This document shows, in pieces, positions 33,628 through 40,773 of a DNA stretch of 40,773 nt (position 1 is the first letter of the stretch; every line of letters begins with the position of its first letter). The translations under genes were made by a program, and so were the position numbers. Origin of the DNA: JBMYQA01 sp049600855. Lineage in GTDB: Bacteria; Bacteroidota; Bacteroidia; Cytophagales; Flammeovirgaceae. Under the pieces are notes generated by a model. The model did no database searches. It saw only the letters and a list, made by a program, of their open reading frames with translations, and was not told where the DNA came from. Location: positions 1-40,773 of the forward strand of contig JBMYQA010000015.1 of assembly GCA_049600855.1 (NCBI GenBank), given 5' to 3'.

Positions 33628-34497
33628 ATGGATATTCTTTCAGAAAAAGAGATTTTAGAAAATATTTATGGAGACTTCTCTCATCTAGAAAAGCTGGTTA
33701 TGACAGTAAGTACCGTTAGAAGTGCTTCGACTGCAATTCTAAGATTATTTGCTGAGTCTGAATTCAAGTGCTATAGCCAGCCGATTAAATCGATCTTTAG
33801 GCAATTACAATTACACAAAGAAGGTGTGGGAGAGTCAACTTCTTGGTTTATTTCAAATAATATTCAATCACTTTTTATCAAAGAGACTCTAGGACCATTT
33901 AATATTTATGAGGCTACACTAAACCCTATAAATATAATTCAATCTATTATTAGACGAACTGAAAGTGTTCGGGTAAAACCGGCAATAGTTTTTTTATTCA
34001 GATCTCCTATTGCTGGTTTATATTCTTGTTTAAATACATATGATAAATTTATGAAGGTTACTGATCCTAGTAGATATTGGTATCATAAAATAAGCCAAGA
34101 AGAGGTAGTTATGAATTACATATATGCCTATCGTCATACATACTTTCTGTATAATAAGTACTTATACTCGGATATTTATGATGTCAGTAAGGTTATTTTG
34201 ACTGATAGTGAGTCTACTAAAGAAGCTATCCAGACTGTTTTTGAAGACTTAAATCTAAAACCTGGCTTTGATAACTGGTCCGATGAATCCATTCTAGACT
34301 TTGGGGAAGAAAGGCAAATTGTGATATCTAAAGATCATATTACTCAAAAAAAGGCAGGCATACTTGATGCAGTTAATTCTTCTAATAGCTTTTTATACCC
34401 TAATCGGGATTTACCCCCATTAGAATCTAAATATATAATGAAGTTGGAGAGTTATGGCATCAATAGTATTTATGATGTATTAATACAAGGTGATTAG
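33628..34497 (+). CDS. Sulfotransferase-like protein, probably acquired
   Basis: A 289-aa protein. The N-terminal segment VMTVSTVRSASTAILRLFAE (24-43) resembles the PAPS 5'-phosphosulfate loop of sulfotransferases (consensus PRTGSTaLlR), and IVFLFRSPIAGLYSCLNTY (120-138) resembles the 3'-phosphate element, with Arg125 and Ser133. The key Lys/Arg of the loop is represented by Arg31. No signal peptide or membrane helix is seen. Codon use is clearly richer in A and T than in the neighbours, and the gene lies directly beside the mobile-element scar at 33.0-33.5 kb, upstream of rpsA. Horizontal acquisition is likely. The acceptor is unknown, and the family assignment rests on two motifs only. Confidence 0.65.
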   Translation: MDILSEKEILENIYGDFSHLEKLVMTVSTVRSASTAILRLFAESEFKCYSQPIKSIFRQLQLHKEGVGESTSWFISNNIQSLFIKETLGPFNIYEATLNPINIIQSIIRRTESVRVKPAIVFLFRSPIAGLYSCLNTYDKFMKVTDPSRYWYHKISQEEVVMNYIYAYRHTYFLYNKYLYSDIYDVSKVILTDSESTKEAIQTVFEDLNLKPGFDNWSDESILDFGEERQIVISKDHITQKKAGILDAVNSSNSFLYPNRDLPPLESKYIMKLESYGINSIYDVLIQGD

Positions 34498-34666
34498 TTG
34501 GTTTGGTAAATGATCTAAAGTATCTCGACAATAAGTATGTCTTAGTTTCTGCTCGTAATAGAATTGACTGAAGCAGACTGAGACAGATTTGATAGCCTTC
34601 CTATATGACAAAATCCAAGTATACCGCTTCTTTTTTATTAAAAACAAAAATTATAGTAAACTAAAG
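34498..34666. other. Non-coding stretch between the sulfotransferase-like gene and the rpsA promoter
   Basis: AT-rich, with no supported gene. An imperfect inverted repeat is present (GTCTTAGTTTCTGCT near 34540 and AGCAGACTGAGACA near 34575), which could act as a terminator for the upstream gene; there is no T-tract directly after it. A T-run follows near 34631. Confidence 0.4.
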
Positions 34667-34698
34667 TTAGTATTCCCGAATATACTTCATTATCTTTG
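34667..34698 (+). promoter_or_regulatory. rpsA promoter (Bacteroidota type)
   Basis: TATCTTTG at 34691-34698 is an exact TAnnTTTG -7 element; TTAG at 34667-34670, 20 nt upstream, is a near match to the TTTG -33 element. The predicted leader is about 100 nt, long enough for the autoregulation known for S1 in other bacteria, though no specific structure was identified. Confidence 0.6.
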
Positions 34699-34806
34699 CG
34701 CTCCGTTTTGATGAACGGTATATTATAACAATTGTAATTTTTTTCATTTAATTCTTTGCCAGATAGCACTATGGTAAAGACGTAATCAGTGCTAATTTTA
34801 ATTCGT

Positions 34807-36591
34807 ATGACAAATCAAGTAGAATCAGCTGGTGATTTCAATTGGGACGAGGTTGCTGGTGCTGACAATGGCTTTGGAGCTGAGTATTCTCAAGCTCAAA
34901 AAGATGAATTATTGGCTTTATACGGTGATACCGTTGGTCAATTAAACGAGCGTGAGGTCATCAAAGGGGTAGTAGTGAGCATGACTGACCGTGAAGTGGT
35001 AGTAAACATTGGCTTTAAATCTGACGGATTGGTTGCTCGCAATGAATTCCGTGATGTTGAAGACTTCAAAGTAGGTTCTGAGGTAGAGGTTTACGTAGAG
35101 AAGCAAGAAGATGCGAACGGTCAACTGATCCTTTCTAGAAGAAAAGCGAAAATCGTTAAGGCTTGGGAAAATATCCAAGGTGCATTTGACAACGATTCTG
35201 TAATTGAAGGTGTTGTAAAACGTAGAACTAAAGGTGGTTTGATCGTTGACATTTTCAGCATTGAGGCGTTCTTACCTGGTTCACAAATTGACGTGAAGCC
35301 TATTCGCGATTTCGATGTGTTTGTTGGTAAGAAGATGGAACTGAAAGTGGTAAAAATCAACTACGCAAACGACAACGTAGTTGTATCACATAAAGTATTG
35401 ATCGAGAAAGATCTTGAGAAACAACGTGCTGAGATCTTGAACAACCTTGAAAGAGGTCAAGTACTCGAAGGTGTAATCAAGAACATGACCAATTTCGGTG
35501 TATTTATCGACTTGGGTGGTGTTGATGGGTTATTGCACATCACTGACATCTCTTGGGGACGTATCAGTCATCCAAAAGAAATGTTGGAACTTGATCAGAA
35601 ATTAAATGTGGTTGTTCTTGACTTTGACGATGCGAAAAAACGTATCTCTCTTGGCTTGAAACAATTGACTCCTCATCCTTGGGATTCATTAGACGAGTCT
35701 ATTGATGTGGGCACTAAAGTGAAAGGTAAGATTGTAAACGTAGCAGATTACGGAGCATTCTTAGAAATCACTCCTGGTGTTGAAGGGCTAATCCACGTTT
35801 CTGAAATGTCTTGGTCACAGCACTTACGCAACCCTCAAGACTTCATCAAAGTAAGTGATGAGTTGGAGGCCGTTGTATTAACGATCGATCGTGACGAAAG
35901 AAAAATGTCTCTTGGTATCAAGCAGTTAACTGAAGATCCTTGGACAAAAGACGACTTGAAAGTGCGTTACGCTGAAGCTTCTAAGCACGAAGGTATCGTT
36001 CGTAACTTGACTAACTTCGGTTTATTCGTTGAGTTAGAAGAAGGTATCGATGGTTTAGTTCACGTATCTGACCTTTCTTGGACGAAGAAAATCAAGCATC
36101 CTTCTGAGTTCATCAAAGTTGGTGAAAAATTAGAAGTAGTTGTATTGGAGCTAGATGTTACTCAAAGAAGATTAGCATTAGGTCACAAACAACTTGAAGA
36201 GAACCCTTGGGAAGCTTTCGAAGACGTATTCGAAATTGGAAGTATCCACAAGTGTACTATTTTGAACAAGAATGATAAAGGTGCAGTTCTTGAGTTGCCT
36301 TACGGAATCGAAGGTTTCTGCTTAAACAAAAACTTGCACAAAGAAGATGGCTCTAAAGCTGAGGTTGGTGAGTCATTAGAATTCAAAGTAGTTGAGTTCT
36401 CTAAAGATGATAAGCGTATTGTGCTTTCTCACGTACACACGTACAAAGAAGAAAAGAAAGCAGCTAAGAAAAAGAAGCCTGCTAGTGCATCAGGTGGAGG
36501 AGCTAAAGGTGGTGACGAAAACGTAGCTACTTTAGGTGATCTTAGCGTTCTTTCGCAGTTGAAGGAAGACATGAAAAAAGGAGAAAAGTAA
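34807..36591 (+). CDS. rpsA: 30S ribosomal protein S1
   Basis: 594 aa from ATG 34807 (MTNQVESAGDFNWDEV); an in-frame start at 34789 adds six residues. Six S1 RNA-binding repeats are visible at about 50-117, 134-203, 219-289, 304-376, 393-463 and 478-546. The third to fifth have the canonical pattern, e.g. GVIKNMTNFGVFIDLGGVDG then LLHITDISWG. A flexible Lys- and Gly-rich tail follows (KKKKPASASGGGAKGGDEN), a Bacteroidota feature. S1 helps mRNA bind to the small subunit, which matters in this phylum because Shine-Dalgarno sequences are weak. It has its own promoter and terminator. GC content and codon use differ sharply from the upstream sulfotransferase-like gene. Confidence 0.97.
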   Translation: MTNQVESAGDFNWDEVAGADNGFGAEYSQAQKDELLALYGDTVGQLNEREVIKGVVVSMTDREVVVNIGFKSDGLVARNEFRDVEDFKVGSEVEVYVEKQEDANGQLILSRRKAKIVKAWENIQGAFDNDSVIEGVVKRRTKGGLIVDIFSIEAFLPGSQIDVKPIRDFDVFVGKKMELKVVKINYANDNVVVSHKVLIEKDLEKQRAEILNNLERGQVLEGVIKNMTNFGVFIDLGGVDGLLHITDISWGRISHPKEMLELDQKLNVVVLDFDDAKKRISLGLKQLTPHPWDSLDESIDVGTKVKGKIVNVADYGAFLEITPGVEGLIHVSEMSWSQHLRNPQDFIKVSDELEAVVLTIDRDERKMSLGIKQLTEDPWTKDDLKVRYAEASKHEGIVRNLTNFGLFVELEEGIDGLVHVSDLSWTKKIKHPSEFIKVGEKLEVVVLELDVTQRRLALGHKQLEENPWEAFEDVFEIGSIHKCTILNKNDKGAVLELPYGIEGFCLNKNLHKEDGSKAEVGESLEFKVVEFSKDDKRIVLSHVHTYKEEKKAAKKKKPASASGGGAKGGDENVATLGDLSVLSQLKEDMKKGEK

Positions 36592-36644
36592 TTTTTTACC
36601 CCTTTTATCTTTTCAATTTTTGAAAGAGTAATAGAATTGTAAAG

Positions 36645-36680
36645 AAGCGGTACTACTTATGTAGTATCGCTTTTGTATTT
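36645..36680 (+). terminator. rpsA terminator
   Basis: AAGCGGTACTAC (36645-36656) and GTAGTATCGCTT (36661-36672) form a 12-bp stem with one G-U pair and a 4-nt loop, followed by TTGTATTT. It lies 54 nt after the rpsA stop. The remaining 36681-36865 interval is AT-rich with no supported gene. Confidence 0.8.
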
Positions 36681-36865
36681 TAGACGCTTTCTTATCATCT
36701 TATTTCACGTTGAGCTGCTATATTAGCTCATGCTTCAGATTAAATTTGTTTAGAAAAGAAGTATAGTGCAAAGAAGGCAATAGGGGGATTTCATGAATAT
36801 TCTATTGTTTTCCTCTAATCAATTGTGAAATTTGCATGCGTGTTTGTCGAAATAGAATCGATTTT

Positions 36866-38659
36866 ATGGGTAAAGGAAGTACAGTAGAACAAAAAGAACG
36901 GCCATTAGATTTGAGAGAGCTGTTAAAAAAAGTTTCACCTGAGTTAGGGGAAAAGCTAAATTCAGACCTTCTACTGAAACTATTGAAAGAGCTGCTCTAT
37001 ATAGATAAGTTGAATGAAATCATTGAGACGAATCAACATTTACGCGGTTTTTCATTTTTAGATCGTGTTTTAGAACACTTCGAGTTTACGTATCAAGCAA
37101 CAGCCCGATCTTATCAACGCATTCCTGATCAAGGTCGATTGATCGTGATTGCCAATCATCCACTTGGAGCGCTAGATGGCTTGGCACTTTTGCGTTTAAT
37201 TCGTTCAGTTCGGCCAGATGTGCGCATTATTGCCAACTACATGCTCGCCCAAGTAGAAAATCTAAAACCTTTATTTCTCGCAGTGGATAACTTCTCGGAT
37301 AAAGCTTCAATGACGCAATACAAAGCGATGCTAGAGGCATTAAATCGAGAAGAAGCCCTTGTGATTTTTCCCGCAGGAGAAGTATCGCGAATACAACCAA
37401 CAGGGATTCAAGATGGAAAATGGAAAACGGGCTTTTTGAAGCTAGCGAAAAAAACGAAGACTCCGATTTTACCCGTATACATTGATGCCAATAACTCAGC
37501 CTTATTTTACTTATTATCAGCGCTTTATAAGCCTATAGGAACAACCTTGCTGGTACACGAGATGTTCAAACAACAAAATAAAGAAATCTCGATTAAAGTG
37601 GGAAAACCTGTTTCTTGGGACGAATACGGCACGGCAGCTACAGATGATGATGAGCTTGCGAAACTTTTTAAGAAACATTTGATGAATCTTGGTATAAAAA
37701 GGAAGCGCAAAAAAGAAAAGGCTCGAAAGAAACCCATATTTAAAGGCTACAACCCCGTAGCGCATTCCATTGATCGAAAGGAACTCAAAAAAGAACTATA
37801 CACAGCAAAACTACTAGGGGCAACAAAAGATGGAAAGCGTATTTTCCTGTATGATTACAAGGATGACTCGCCCGTAATCAACGAACTGGCCCGATTGCGT
37901 GAGCTGACTTTCCGCAGTGTGGAAGAGGGAACAGGTACACCAATGGACTTTGATGTGTACGATACCTATTATCACCACATTGTACTCTGGGACGATAATG
38001 ATTTGGAAATTGTAGGATCGTATCGCATCGGAAATTGTGCCGATATTATTCAAGCTAAAGGGATTGCAGGGCTATATACTTCGGATTTTTACGATTTTTC
38101 AAAAGAATTTGAAGCACAACTCCCACACAGCATTGAATTGGGACGAAGCTTTATTCAGCCTCGTTATTGGGGGCGGCAAGGATTAGACTACCTCTGGTAT
38201 GGCATAGGATCATACATCTACAATCATCCAGAAATTAAATACATGTTTGGACTCGTCAGTTTAAGTAATGCCTATTCTGATCAAGCTAAAAATCTGATTA
38301 TTGGCTTTTACGAAAAACAATTTGGAGGCGGACAGCAACTTGCTACGGCAAAAAAACCTTTTAAATTAAAGAAAGATGCTCAAGCTTTTGCCAATGAAGA
38401 GTTTTCAGGCAGTTACAAAAGCAGCTTCAAAAAGCTGAAAGTAGAATTAAATAAACTTGGTGTTACCGTTCCTTCACTCTATAAATACTACCCAGAATTG
38501 TGCGATGATAAGGGTTGTCAATTCATTGGCTTCTCACTTGATCCAGATTTTAATAACTGTATTGATAGCTTTATTCAAGTAGATGTCTCAAAAATTACCG
38601 AAAAGAAACGCAAACGGTATATTGATTCCCACAAAGACAAATTAGAACAAAAAGGATAG
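36866..38659 (+). CDS. Bifunctional acyltransferase, OlsF-like (amino-acid lipid synthesis)
   Basis: About 597 aa from ATG 36866; ATG 36836 is an alternative start. The N-terminal half is a PlsC-type O-acyltransferase with NHPLGALDG (97-105) and FPAGEVSR (168-175). The C-terminal half is an OlsB-like GNAT N-acyltransferase, with ELARLRELTFRSVEEGTG, IVGSYRIG and ELGRSFIQPRYWG. This order is that of OlsF, known from Flavobacterium johnsoniae and Serratia, which makes ornithine lipid by acylating the amino group and then the hydroxy fatty acid. In Cytophagales the amino acid could be ornithine, glycine or a dipeptide. It is an inner-membrane-associated enzyme without transmembrane helices. The polX-like gene follows 36 nt later. 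Confidence 0.85.
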   Translation: MGKGSTVEQKERPLDLRELLKKVSPELGEKLNSDLLLKLLKELLYIDKLNEIIETNQHLRGFSFLDRVLEHFEFTYQATARSYQRIPDQGRLIVIANHPLGALDGLALLRLIRSVRPDVRIIANYMLAQVENLKPLFLAVDNFSDKASMTQYKAMLEALNREEALVIFPAGEVSRIQPTGIQDGKWKTGFLKLAKKTKTPILPVYIDANNSALFYLLSALYKPIGTTLLVHEMFKQQNKEISIKVGKPVSWDEYGTAATDDDELAKLFKKHLMNLGIKRKRKKEKARKKPIFKGYNPVAHSIDRKELKKELYTAKLLGATKDGKRIFLYDYKDDSPVINELARLRELTFRSVEEGTGTPMDFDVYDTYYHHIVLWDDNDLEIVGSYRIGNCADIIQAKGIAGLYTSDFYDFSKEFEAQLPHSIELGRSFIQPRYWGRQGLDYLWYGIGSYIYNHPEIKYMFGLVSLSNAYSDQAKNLIIGFYEKQFGGGQQLATAKKPFKLKKDAQAFANEEFSGSYKSSFKKLKVELNKLGVTVPSLYKYYPELCDDKGCQFIGFSLDPDFNNCIDSFIQVDVSKITEKKRKRYIDSHKDKLEQKG

Positions 38660-38695
38660 AAATCATCACCCTAAACGACTTTAGTAAACGCCATT

Positions 38696-40390
38696 ATGAG
38701 CAATAAAGAAATCATCAAACAACTTAAACTTGCTGCTTCACTATTGGAACTGAATGGAGCCAATCCATTTAAAGTAAGAGCGTACACAAGCACTGTTTTC
38801 CAATTGGAGCGCCTAGATGAACAGTTAGAAGGTAAATCGGTGGAAGAAATGATTGCCTTAAGCATTTCGAAAGGGATTGCCCCTAAGATTAGTGCGCTGA
38901 TTGCACAAGGCGGGTATGATGAGTTGGATGATTTAATTGCCCAAACCCCAAATGGCGTAGTGCAAATGCTGGATATTAAAGGGATCGGTGTTAAAAAAAT
39001 CAAGACCATCTGGCAAGAACTAGGCATTGATACCTTAGATAAATTGCTGGCTGCATGTCAAGCGAAAGAGGTCTCGAAATTAAAAGGGTTTGGTGCTAAA
39101 ACAGAGCAGCTGATTATTGAGCAAATTGAATACATGCGAGCCAACTCAGGTAAGCTGCTATATTCCAAAGCGGAACCATTGGCGGCAACTTTAGCACAAC
39201 ACCTCAAAGAAAATTTACCAAGCTGTGACGTTTCCATCTCTGGGCAAGTGCGCAGAAGAATGGAAATCATTGATGTGATTCAATTGGTAGTAGGCACGGA
39301 TGAATTTGATCAAGTTCGAGGTGTGTTAGACGATATTTCTGATTTGAGTGCTAATGCGCGTAAATCAGGGCCATTTGTGTGGAGAGGGGTAATTGTTGAG
39401 CATAATATGGATGTAGAGGTATTATTTACTCCCAAGGAACGCTTTCATAATACCTTATTTTTGAATTCTGCAGCACCTCAGCACTTGGCAGCGATGGCTG
39501 GCGAACGTAAAATCAAACAAATTGCCAATGCCCAATCGTTTAGTTCAGAGGAGGCGATTTATGAAGCATTAGAAATGGATTTTATCCAACCTGAAATGCG
39601 TGAAGGCGATTTTGAGTTGAAACTTGCCAGAGAGAAAAATCTACCTCAGTTGGTGGAAATGGAGGATTTGAAAGGAGCTTTGCACAATCATTCTACCTAC
39701 AGTGATGGGCGACACAGTTTAGCACAAATGGCACAAAAGTGCATCGAATTGGGGTATGAGTATTTGGGTATTTCAGATCACTCTCAAACAGCATTTTATG
39801 CCAATGGGCTTACAGAAGAACGTATTTTAGAACAGCATGCTGAAATTGATCAGCTCAATGAAAAATTAGCTCCGTTTAAAATATTTAAAGGCATTGAATC
39901 GGATATCTTGAGCGATGGTAGCCTAGATTATCCTGAAGATATTTTAAAGCGCTTTGACTTTATTGTTTCCTCGATTCATGGGAACTTAAAGATGGATAAA
40001 GAAAAAGCAACTACCCGCCTCTTAAAAGCAATCGAAAACCCATATACCACCATTTTGGGGCATCCAACAGGAAGGTTATTGTTAAAACGTGAAGGATATC
40101 CGATTGATCACAAAGCTGTAATTGATGCCTGTGCCAAACACGGCGTGAGTATTGAAATTAATGCCAACCCCATGAGGCTCGATTTAGATTGGCGCTGGGT
40201 ACGTTACGCCTTAGATCAGGGCATTATGATTGCCATCAATCCAGATGCGCACGATAAAGAACACTATACGTTTATGAAATATGGCCTCTTAGTAGGGCGA
40301 AAAGCGGGTTTAACCAAAGAAATGACCCTAAATGCCCTCTCCAAAGAAGCATTAGAAGCTTACTTTGCGCAGCGCAAACAAGGAGAATAA
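38696..40390 (+). CDS. PolX-like protein: degenerate Pol-beta domain fused to a PHP phosphoesterase
   Basis: A 564-aa protein with the PolX architecture. An N-terminal helix-hairpin-helix region (about 1-150, with LDIKGIGVKKIKTIW and LKGFGAKTEQLI) is followed by a Pol-beta nucleotidyltransferase domain (about 155-310) and a PHP domain (about 325-564). The PHP metal ligands look complete: HNHSTYSD (330-337), SDHS (360-363), GIESD, SSIHG, GHPTGR and NPDAH. The polymerase site is eroded: the usual GS...DxD reads SGQVRRRMEIIDVIQL, with Asp193 kept but Ile195 where the second Asp should be. It probably works as a 3'-5' exonuclease or AP endonuclease in base excision repair and not as a polymerase. 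A terminator follows. Confidence 0.9.
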   Translation: MSNKEIIKQLKLAASLLELNGANPFKVRAYTSTVFQLERLDEQLEGKSVEEMIALSISKGIAPKISALIAQGGYDELDDLIAQTPNGVVQMLDIKGIGVKKIKTIWQELGIDTLDKLLAACQAKEVSKLKGFGAKTEQLIIEQIEYMRANSGKLLYSKAEPLAATLAQHLKENLPSCDVSISGQVRRRMEIIDVIQLVVGTDEFDQVRGVLDDISDLSANARKSGPFVWRGVIVEHNMDVEVLFTPKERFHNTLFLNSAAPQHLAAMAGERKIKQIANAQSFSSEEAIYEALEMDFIQPEMREGDFELKLAREKNLPQLVEMEDLKGALHNHSTYSDGRHSLAQMAQKCIELGYEYLGISDHSQTAFYANGLTEERILEQHAEIDQLNEKLAPFKIFKGIESDILSDGSLDYPEDILKRFDFIVSSIHGNLKMDKEKATTRLLKAIENPYTTILGHPTGRLLLKREGYPIDHKAVIDACAKHGVSIEINANPMRLDLDWRWVRYALDQGIMIAINPDAHDKEHYTFMKYGLLVGRKAGLTKEMTLNALSKEALEAYFAQRKQGE

Positions 40391-40406
40391 ACCGTTGACC
40401 TCATCG

Positions 40407-40447
40407 TAAGCTCATGGTCTAATTAGATGGAACATGAGCTTATTTTT
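40407..40447. terminator. Bidirectional terminator after the polX-like gene
   Basis: TAAGCTCATG (40407-40416) and CATGAGCTTA (40433-40442) form a perfect 10-bp stem with a 16-nt loop, followed by TTTTTG on the plus strand. It lies between the convergent polX-like and LytTR genes. Confidence 0.8.
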
Positions 40448-40452
40448 GTGGA

Positions 40453-40773
40453 CTAAACATGCCCCATCAACACCTTTTCGCTGAATCCCGATTTATAATT
40501 ATCGCCAATAGGTAGAAATTTTTCTCCCACTTTTACACGATTTCCGCGAACGGCCGAAATTTGTGGAATGGAAACCATAAACGAGCGATGAATGCGGACA
40601 AAACCTTTATTGTGGAGGGTTTCTTCCATCGATTTCATGCTTTTTAGGGTGAGGTTGGGTTTGGTAGAAGTGGTAGTAAATATTTTGAGGTAATCTTTAA
40701 ACCCTTCCACATATAAGATGTTGTTGAGATTGAGCTTCACTAATTGATGTTCAGATTTAATGAAGATGTAATC
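40453..40773 (-). CDS. LytTR DNA-binding domain of a response regulator, 5' truncated
   Basis: The frame runs off the right edge; 106 codons are visible, starting DYIFIKSEHQLVKLNLNNIL. This is the start of a LytTR domain (normally after a receiver domain), with ILYVEGFKDYLKIFT, LHNKGFVRIHRSFMVS and the end KVGEKFLPIGDNYKSGF. It binds DNA, and the missing N-terminal part is presumably a receiver domain. It is separate from the LytTR regulator at 17537-18295: the two domains differ in most positions. Confidence 0.9.
   Translation of the reverse strand, partial: DYIFIKSEHQLVKLNLNNILYVEGFKDYLKIFTTTSTKPNLTLKSMKSMEETLHNKGFVRIHRSFMVSIPQISAVRGNRVKVGEKFLPIGDNYKSGFSEKVLMGHV

Noticed and set aside
36681..36865. 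Possible small RNA or leader between rpsA and the OlsF-like gene
   Set aside because: Only a 5-bp hairpin (GAGCT/AGCTC) and no promoter element of good quality; nothing matches a known RNA family.
1..40773. CRISPR arrays, tRNA or rRNA genes, prophage structural genes, secretion-system or retron-type defence genes
   Set aside because: Looked for and not seen: no regular spacer-repeat pattern, no cloverleaf or rRNA sequence recognised, and no proteins of those kinds among the supported genes.

Overview
The window is about 40.8 kb of AT-rich DNA from a member of the Bacteroidota, most likely the order Cytophagales. The lineage call rests on a SusC/SusD outer-membrane pair, promoters of the TAnnTTTG type, an S1 ribosomal protein of about 590 residues, LytTR response regulators, a sensor/SpoIIE hybrid and an OlsF-type amino-acid-lipid synthase. 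No rRNA, tRNA or CRISPR array was recognised.

Left edge (1-3.9 kb): the 3' end of a nonribosomal peptide synthetase gene (end of an adenylation domain, carrier domain, thioesterase). It is followed in the same direction by an ornithine-carbamoyltransferase-like enzyme with an altered acceptor pocket, a type II thioesterase and an aspartate/glutamate racemase. Together these look like the end of a biosynthetic cluster with its precursor-supply and editing enzymes. Next (4.0-10.5 kb) comes a divergent block: a sigma-54 response regulator and histidine kinase on the minus strand, and TolC, HlyD and MacB-type ATPase genes on the plus strand, closed by a strong terminator. No ABC permease gene is present. 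The block may export the peptide or handle envelope stress.

Middle (10.5-23.6 kb): a SusC/SusD uptake pair followed by a PhoD-like lipoprotein phosphatase, with a divergent TetR regulator and related palindromes near both promoters. A small membrane protein follows. Then comes a minus-strand operon of an unknown 187-aa protein, a TPR histidine kinase and a LytTR regulator. Next to it are a PI-PLC-like protein and an unfamiliar protein made of two copies of one domain, separated by perfect hairpins, and then a small cupin. This 20-23 kb stretch is the least explained part of the window.

Right half (23.8-32.9 kb): a methyltransferase and a DEDD exonuclease on the plus strand. They converge on a minus-strand run of DUF5995, quinone oxidoreductase, DUF1207-like barrel and glutamate formimidoyltransferase genes. 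A large beta-propeller sensor with a SpoIIE phosphatase output follows. A mobile-element scar (33.0-33.5 kb) holds two abutting MITE-like elements with TTA flanks and an IS1-type InsA remnant. One MITE end matches a sequence at the NRPS stop codon in 25 of 27 positions. Beside the scar sits a very AT-rich sulfotransferase-like gene that looks acquired. The window ends in core genes: rpsA, an OlsF-type acyltransferase, a PolX-like protein with an intact PHP domain but a degenerate polymerase site, and the C-terminal part of a LytTR regulator.
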